A DNA stretch of 44,902 bases from an uncultured Acidimicrobiaceae bacterium. GTDB lineage: Bacteria > Actinomycetota > Acidimicrobiia > Acidimicrobiales > Poriferisodalaceae. A model generated the notes under the pieces. That model ran no database searches. It had not been told where the DNA came from and saw only the letters and a list, made by a program, of their open reading frames with translations. How positions within the stretch are numbered: position 1 is the first letter of the stretch; the number at the start of each line of letters is the position of its first letter. The position numbers and the translations under genes were made by a program. Of the stretch, positions 40,023 through 44,902 are shown piece after piece. The stretch covers positions 1-44,902 of the forward strand of contig CAJWBN010000003.1 in assembly GCA_913020735.1 (NCBI GenBank), given 5' to 3'.

Positions 40023-40105
40023 TGAATGGAAAGCCCAAGGGTAGCTGCCCAACAACTTTCTTCCGCAGAGTCTGATCTACGACCAACCAGAATAAGGTGC
40101 AGCGC

Positions 40106-40381
40106 GTGGATCATCAGTTATCAGCCAATCAGATACAAACGATCTCTGATTTCGTAGATACCTCTAGTTTCGGAGTGCGTCGCCGCCTTCCTGACGATCA
40201 GATTCAGCGCATTTCTCAATATCTGAACATCAGCCCAGACGAAGTGCTCTCGCTGTTGGCTACCAACAGTTCTGTCAAGCAAGACAACACCACTTACGAA
40301 GCCGAACTAGACGAGATCGAAACGAAAATTGCGACAATCAACAATCGTTTAGACGTTCTTTCTAAGGCTTTCCCTGAATAA
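40106..40381 (+). CDS. Small hypothetical protein with C-terminal coiled coil
   Basis: VDHQLSANQIQTISDFVDTSSF...YEAELDEIETKIATINNRLDVLSKAFPE; GTG start likely. Confidence 0.55.
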   Translation: MDHQLSANQIQTISDFVDTSSFGVRRRLPDDQIQRISQYLNISPDEVLSLLATNSSVKQDNTTYEAELDEIETKIATINNRLDVLSKAFPE

Positions 40382-40514
40382 ATTTAGTGACCGTCATCTT
40401 GAACCAGCGAACTCAAACCCCACAGACGATTTAACTAGCCAACCAGTTTTCAGATTTCAGGTTAGAGGTGGGCGACCACTCCACTAGGACGCTCGGTCGT
40501 ACACTCATATCACA

Positions 40515-41156
40515 ATGGGTTTTCCAGGTGTCTCGAGCAGAATAGTCGCGGCTTCTTCGCGCATTTTTCGTACTGCAGTCAGCCCAATGACAGTTGCGCG
40601 AAAGATCAGCCGCCTTCTCCAAAAAGAGCAAACAAATGACACTCACGGTCACCCGATCGTCCCCAATTATTTGATCGTGGCGTTCTCGGCGAAAGACCGG
40701 CAACGATATGGCGGAGCAGAGGAAACGTTACGTCGCCAACTCATCGAGGTAGCTCACAACTACGCCCGCGAAAAAGGGTTGGGATTCACCGGTCCGTTAT
40801 CGATCGACTTTGCTACCAATCCAAGCTTTCGTAACGGGCGCTGCGACATTTCTGGTGAATTCCGGGACGCCCCTATAGGTGATGAAGCCGTTTTAGTCAC
40901 TTCAGACGGACTAAGAGTTTCTATTACGACACCCCAAGTACTTGGGCGTAACGATGACTGTGGTGTCGTACTAGCTGGATCAAACGTAAGCCGTCACCAC
41001 GCTGAAATTCGAGCAGACCAACATGGACTTTTCATCGTTGACCTTGGCTCTACCAATGGCACCATGGTCAATGGCATAGCGATTAACAACCACCGACTGT
41101 TGCATGCCGACATCGTCACAATCGGAGATCACGAGTTGCGAGTTGAGGTTATTTAA
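40515..41156 (+). CDS. fhaA: FhaA-like protein (DUF3662 + FHA)
   Basis: N-terminal DUF3662; FHA LGRNDDCGVVLAGSNVSRHHAEIRADQHGLFIVDLGSTNGTMVNG. Confidence 0.9.
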   Translation: MGFPGVSSRIVAASSRIFRTAVSPMTVARKISRLLQKEQTNDTHGHPIVPNYLIVAFSAKDRQRYGGAEETLRRQLIEVAHNYAREKGLGFTGPLSIDFATNPSFRNGRCDISGEFRDAPIGDEAVLVTSDGLRVSITTPQVLGRNDDCGVVLAGSNVSRHHAEIRADQHGLFIVDLGSTNGTMVNGIAINNHRLLHADIVTIGDHELRVEVI

Positions 41157-41597
41157 ATGTCACCTCAACTTGTACGACTACTAACAATTCTTCTGCTTGT
41201 TCTCATACATCTGTTTCTGTTCAGAGTCATTCGAGCTATTTGGGTGGGCATAAAACCAGCACGAGAAGCTCGGACCCGCGGAAACCGTTTCATTAGGAAC
41301 AACCGACAAGCAAGCGTTCTCATAGTCAGAACTCCTGAAACGTTAAGTGGACAACGGCACGAACTAAATCTCGAGATAACTATCGGGCGAGCAGCGACCT
41401 GCGATGTAACCATTGATGACACCTACGCCAGCCAAATCCATGCCCGAATTTTTCGACGAGAAGGTAACCACGTCTTAGAGGATTTAGGTTCGACCAACGG
41501 CACATATCTAAACCGTCAGAAAGTTTCTTCAGCAACCACCCTCCGCACGGGCGATCACCTCCAAATTGGTTCAACGGTCTTTGAGGTCATGTCATGA
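41157..41597 (+). CDS. fhaB: FhaB-like protein (TM + FHA)
   Basis: N-terminal TM; IGRAATCDVTIDDTYASQIHARIFRREGNHVLEDLGSTNGTYLN. Confidence 0.9.
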   Translation: MSPQLVRLLTILLLVLIHLFLFRVIRAIWVGIKPAREARTRGNRFIRNNRQASVLIVRTPETLSGQRHELNLEITIGRAATCDVTIDDTYASQIHARIFRREGNHVLEDLGSTNGTYLNRQKVSSATTLRTGDHLQIGSTVFEVMS

Positions 41598-42823
41598 ACT
41601 CACCACCGATGCGCAGATTACGCCTCACGTGGGGAGGCGCGACAGATCAAGGCAGAATTCGAGCGAACAACCAAGACGCCATGTATGCGGATTCAGCATT
41701 ATTCGTTGTAGCTGACGGAATGGGAGGTCATCAAGGCGGAGAGGTCGCAGCGAATCTCGCCGTACGTACCGTCGCTAATGCCGATCGTTCTAATAGAGAA
41801 CAACTTCGCGATGCGATAATCGAAGCCAACCGAGTAGTCCACGAAACTGCACTTGAAGAACCCGAACTACACGGGATGGGGACGACGTTGACTGCGCTGG
41901 CGGTGAGCCAAGAGGCTGACAGCCATCAATTCGTCATACTAAATGTTGGTGATTCAAGGGTCTATCGACATCGAGATGGTGAACTTGAACAGCTAACCGA
42001 AGATCACAGTTATGTCGCGGAACTTGTACGCCGCGGCGAACTTGATAACCAAGCTGCAGAAGTCCACCCGTATCGGAACATGTTGACCCGAGCAATCGGA
42101 GTTCACGCCGACGTCGAGGTAGACGAATGGCTACTCGAGCCAGTAGCCGGGGACCGTTTCATGTTATGTAGCGATGGCCTCACCAATGAACTTGCCGACA
42201 CAGAAATAGCCGAACAATTGGGGTTAGGCCAGGACCCAAGCACGAGCGCTAAAGCCTTAGTTGGCCTAGCCAACGAACGCGGGGGAAGAGACAACTCAAC
42301 GGTCTTAATAGTTGACGTCCAAGTAGAAGTGATCGAATCCGAAGAGGCAAATCTGTCTTCAGAGACCACCGACTCTCCAACCTCGGTTATCACTCCACCT
42401 AATGAACCAAATCCCTCCAAAGACCGCTCAAAAGATCTTTCTGATCGAACTGAGCAGACATCAAATATAAAAGAACGAAGTTGGCTATATGACCGCGTTC
42501 ATATAAAGCTAAGCGCTGTCGTAATTGCCTTGGTGCTCTTGCTAACTAGCGCCGCAATGGTCACAACCATTGGTTGGTATGCCCGTTCCAGCTACCACGT
42601 AGGCGTTGTAGCGAATCACGTCGTTATTCAAAAGGGACGTATAGGAGGGCTTCTTTGGTTTGAACCAACACTTGAGCATTGGACAGACATCCAAACCGTT
42701 CAACTGACAGAACAAGACCGACAGCGATTAGTTAATGGCGAGCAGATGTCCGATCTCGACGACGCAAAACTTTTTGTTTCAAATCTCAGGAGTCGTCTAA
42801 TCAAAGGTGCGGACGGTAACTGA
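41594..42823 (+). CDS. pstP: PP2C-family Ser/Thr phosphatase (PstP-like)
   Basis: RANNQDAMYADSALFVVADGMGGHQGGEVAANLAV; FMLCSDGLTNELAD; GGRDNSTVLIVDV; C-terminal TM. Confidence 0.93.
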   Translation: MNSPPMRRLRLTWGGATDQGRIRANNQDAMYADSALFVVADGMGGHQGGEVAANLAVRTVANADRSNREQLRDAIIEANRVVHETALEEPELHGMGTTLTALAVSQEADSHQFVILNVGDSRVYRHRDGELEQLTEDHSYVAELVRRGELDNQAAEVHPYRNMLTRAIGVHADVEVDEWLLEPVAGDRFMLCSDGLTNELADTEIAEQLGLGQDPSTSAKALVGLANERGGRDNSTVLIVDVQVEVIESEEANLSSETTDSPTSVITPPNEPNPSKDRSKDLSDRTEQTSNIKERSWLYDRVHIKLSAVVIALVLLLTSAAMVTTIGWYARSSYHVGVVANHVVIQKGRIGGLLWFEPTLEHWTDIQTVQLTEQDRQRLVNGEQMSDLDDAKLFVSNLRSRLIKGADGN

Positions 42824-44144
42824 AGTGAACAATCAGCGGATAGTTGAACTGACGCTTCTGTTACTTGCTGCCTTCATCACACTGGCCACGGTTGCCATAG
42901 CTGCGGTGGCCGAAAGCACTGATATTGGTTGGGCAGCTATCCCCTACTTGGCCGTCTTACTGTTCTTGTGGGCTATCAGCCATCTATCTCTAAGAAAATG
43001 GGCGCCAACGGCCAACGGTTTACTCTTCCCAATCACCGCATTATTACAGGGTCTTGGGGTCGCGTTTATCTTCAGGGTTAACTCAGATCTCCTACTAAAT
43101 CACTTAAGTTGGAGCGCCTTCGCAACCTTCGGCTTTATCTCAGTAATAGTCGGCGTCCGGGACCTAAAACGGCTACAGAACTTTCAGAAACCGCTTGGAT
43201 TGGCCGGCCTTGCGTTGACTTTAATTCCTGTAATCACGAAAATAAGTGACGGGAAAATAGGTTCACACAGATCATTCCAAATCGGTTCTGTGGCTATCGA
43301 CCCAAGTCATCTAGGCACCCTATGTTTGATCATTTTTTTCGCAGGTTGGCTCGCCAATTACCGTTTACGCAACACTGCTGAATATCTAGGTGAAGCAGAA
43401 CGGCTGGACGGCGACCCTTCTCGGTTCGTTCCTCTCATCGGAGCTTGGCTAGTTGCTTCAATTACGGTGATCTTTCAGAGCGACGTAAGTTCAGCGTTCA
43501 TTCTTGTCGCCATATTTCTTTCAATGTGGTGGGTCGCGGTTGGGCGACCACTTGATTTAGTGCTCTTTTTGGCAGCTATTGCTGGATCAGTTCTTATAGC
43601 TCTAAGTAACGTGCCCGAACTACAAGAGCGCTTCGACGCCTGGGCCGACCCCTGGTCCAATCTGCAATTTGGCGAAGTTATTAACCGCTCCACATTTGCT
43701 CTCGCTGGCGGTGGCCTGACTGGCACAGGTCCCGGGGAAGGCTCTGCCAACTGGGTTGTCGGAGCGACTGATCAATTTGCGTTCGTTCCTATTGCCGAAG
43801 AGCTTGGTTTTATCGGCGGCGCCGCTGTTTTATCAACCTTCTTGTTACTTATAGGTGTCGGGTTACGTTTAGCGACCGCCGCCCGAAGAGAATTCGAAAG
43901 CCTGTCAGCTATCGGAATCACAATCTTCTTCGCTAGCCAAGCATGGGCACCTATCGCTGTGGTTCTTCGGCTTCTGCCTCCTAACGACCTATCGTTACCC
44001 TTTGTTTCCTCTAATGGCGGAGCTCTATTTTCGTGCACCATTGCCTTAGCACTCCTACTGAAAATTTCTGAAACCGCTCCGCTCGCATCAAATCCGACTG
44101 AAGTTCTTCCCCAGATTGCATCTGGGACTGAGAGCACACCATGA
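42807..44144 (+). CDS. rodA: RodA/FtsW/SpoVE (SEDS) family protein, with divergent catalytic motifs
   Basis: ~10 TM; FALAGGGLTGTGPGEG, ATDQFAFVPIAEELGFIGG retained; DPSHLGT replaces QPxExxK and SSNGGA replaces SYGGSS. Start 42807 or GTG 42828. Confidence 0.88.
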   Translation: MRTVTEVNNQRIVELTLLLLAAFITLATVAIAAVAESTDIGWAAIPYLAVLLFLWAISHLSLRKWAPTANGLLFPITALLQGLGVAFIFRVNSDLLLNHLSWSAFATFGFISVIVGVRDLKRLQNFQKPLGLAGLALTLIPVITKISDGKIGSHRSFQIGSVAIDPSHLGTLCLIIFFAGWLANYRLRNTAEYLGEAERLDGDPSRFVPLIGAWLVASITVIFQSDVSSAFILVAIFLSMWWVAVGRPLDLVLFLAAIAGSVLIALSNVPELQERFDAWADPWSNLQFGEVINRSTFALAGGGLTGTGPGEGSANWVVGATDQFAFVPIAEELGFIGGAAVLSTFLLLIGVGLRLATAARREFESLSAIGITIFFASQAWAPIAVVLRLLPPNDLSLPFVSSNGGALFSCTIALALLLKISETAPLASNPTEVLPQIASGTESTP

Positions 44145-44902
44145 GCCGCCGTTTATTTCACGTCGGAATCGCTTTTCTTCTTATCTATGGTCTCTTGTTT
44201 TTCCGACTAGAGATGGTTCAGATTGTGAATGCAAAAAGTCTAAGAAATCACCCTCTAAATACCCGAGAGATCACTTTGGACTTTGATGGTCCGAGGGGCT
44301 CTATCCGAACTGCCGATGGGGAAACCGTTGCCCAAACTGTCGCTGTAAGCGGTTCACGAAATCGTTTACGCCAATACCCTTACGGCTCTCTCTACTCCCA
44401 AGTCGTCGGCTACATTTCGGCCAAGCACGGAGGCAATGGGATAGAGCGAAGCCACAACGACTTCTTGGCCGGCAACGACTTATCCGTGCGTATACAAGAC
44501 GGCCGCGATTTATTCGTTGACCAAGCACGCACAGGGCAGGTCGAATTATCGCTCAGGCACGACGTTCAATTAGTTACCAGAGCCGCTATGGCAGGCCACC
44601 TGGGCACGGCCGTGGTCATGGAACCCAAAACTGGATCAATTTGGGGAATGTGGAGCAACCCAACTTTTGATCCCAATCACCTGTCATCTCACGACTTAGA
44701 CGCAGCAGCAATTGACTTCAAACTATTGAACTCTGATCCAGCTCAGCCGTTAACAAATCGAGCTGAGTACCAAAGCGTCGAGATCGGTTCGCTATTCACC
44801 ATTGTTACCGCCGCTGCGGCCATCGAAAATAACCTCAGTGACTTCAATGTTCCAGCGACTTCGTCATTTCCGGCCAGGTCGAACTTCCCCATTATTACTA
44901 AC
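44141..44902 (+). CDS. pbpA: PbpA-like class B penicillin-binding protein, truncated at window end; SxxK degenerate
   Basis: MSRRLFHVGIAFLLIYGLLFFRLEMVQ...AVVMEPKTGSIWGMWSNPTFDPNHLSSHD...AQPLTNRAEYQSVEIGSLFTIVTAAAAIENN. Not in ORF track (open at end). ATGA overlap with rodA. Confidence 0.9.
   Translation, partial: MSRRLFHVGIAFLLIYGLLFFRLEMVQIVNAKSLRNHPLNTREITLDFDGPRGSIRTADGETVAQTVAVSGSRNRLRQYPYGSLYSQVVGYISAKHGGNGIERSHNDFLAGNDLSVRIQDGRDLFVDQARTGQVELSLRHDVQLVTRAAMAGHLGTAVVMEPKTGSIWGMWSNPTFDPNHLSSHDLDAAAIDFKLLNSDPAQPLTNRAEYQSVEIGSLFTIVTAAAAIENNLSDFNVPATSSFPARSNFPIITN

Noticed and set aside
39840-40086. ORFs ARVAELADAQASGACARKGVRVQVPPRALN and SGGTGRRAGFRCLCPQGCEGSSPSSRTQ
   Set aside because: Translations of tRNA-Leu; spurious.
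1-44902. CRISPR array, transposase/integrase, prophage or toxin-antitoxin system
   Set aside because: No regularly spaced direct repeats, no transposase/integrase or phage-structural motifs, and no recognisable TA pair found on either strand.

Overview
The window reads as compact, moderate-GC actinobacterial chromosome, probably a streamlined Acidimicrobiia-type lineage (inference from gene content and the FHA/PP2C/SEDS/PBP cluster). Left part: partial lipoprotein, SURF1, MalY-type aminotransferase, TauE/SafE permease, chorismate synthase, PAC2, beta-propeller lipoprotein, AzlCD. Middle (about 8.7-25.6 kb): accessory metabolic region with DUF35 + thiolase-fold pair, MMSA-type dehydrogenase, acyl-CoA dehydrogenase, PhyH dioxygenase, two EamA transporters, cyclase-family hydrolase, fused 5-oxoprolinase/hydantoinase, FkbM methyltransferase, an F420-type pair and a tandem CaiB/BaiF CoA-transferase. 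Then VOC, an NrtR-like Nudix/winged-helix protein, four tRNAs, pheA, larB-larC, ClC channel, MBL + rhodanese, ACAD-nitroreductase-AlkA-Ogt operon. The right end carries the canonical actinobacterial fhaA-fhaB-pstP-rodA-pbpA cluster. Most notable observation: within this cluster the regulatory genes (FHA, PP2C) look intact, while both effectors have lost hallmark residues. RodA has DPSHLGT in place of QPxExxK and SSNGGA in place of SYGGSS. PbpA has GSLFT in place of GSTFK. This suggests a paired pseudo-SEDS/pseudo-bPBP module. Other unusual sites: a thiolase with nucleophile Cys replaced by Ser next to a DUF35 protein, a tandem CoA-transferase with an Ala at the catalytic Asp position of domain 1, and an NrtR-like regulator with a missing Nudix box behind an extremely AT-rich leader. 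Motif comparisons are from memory; no alignment or search was run.
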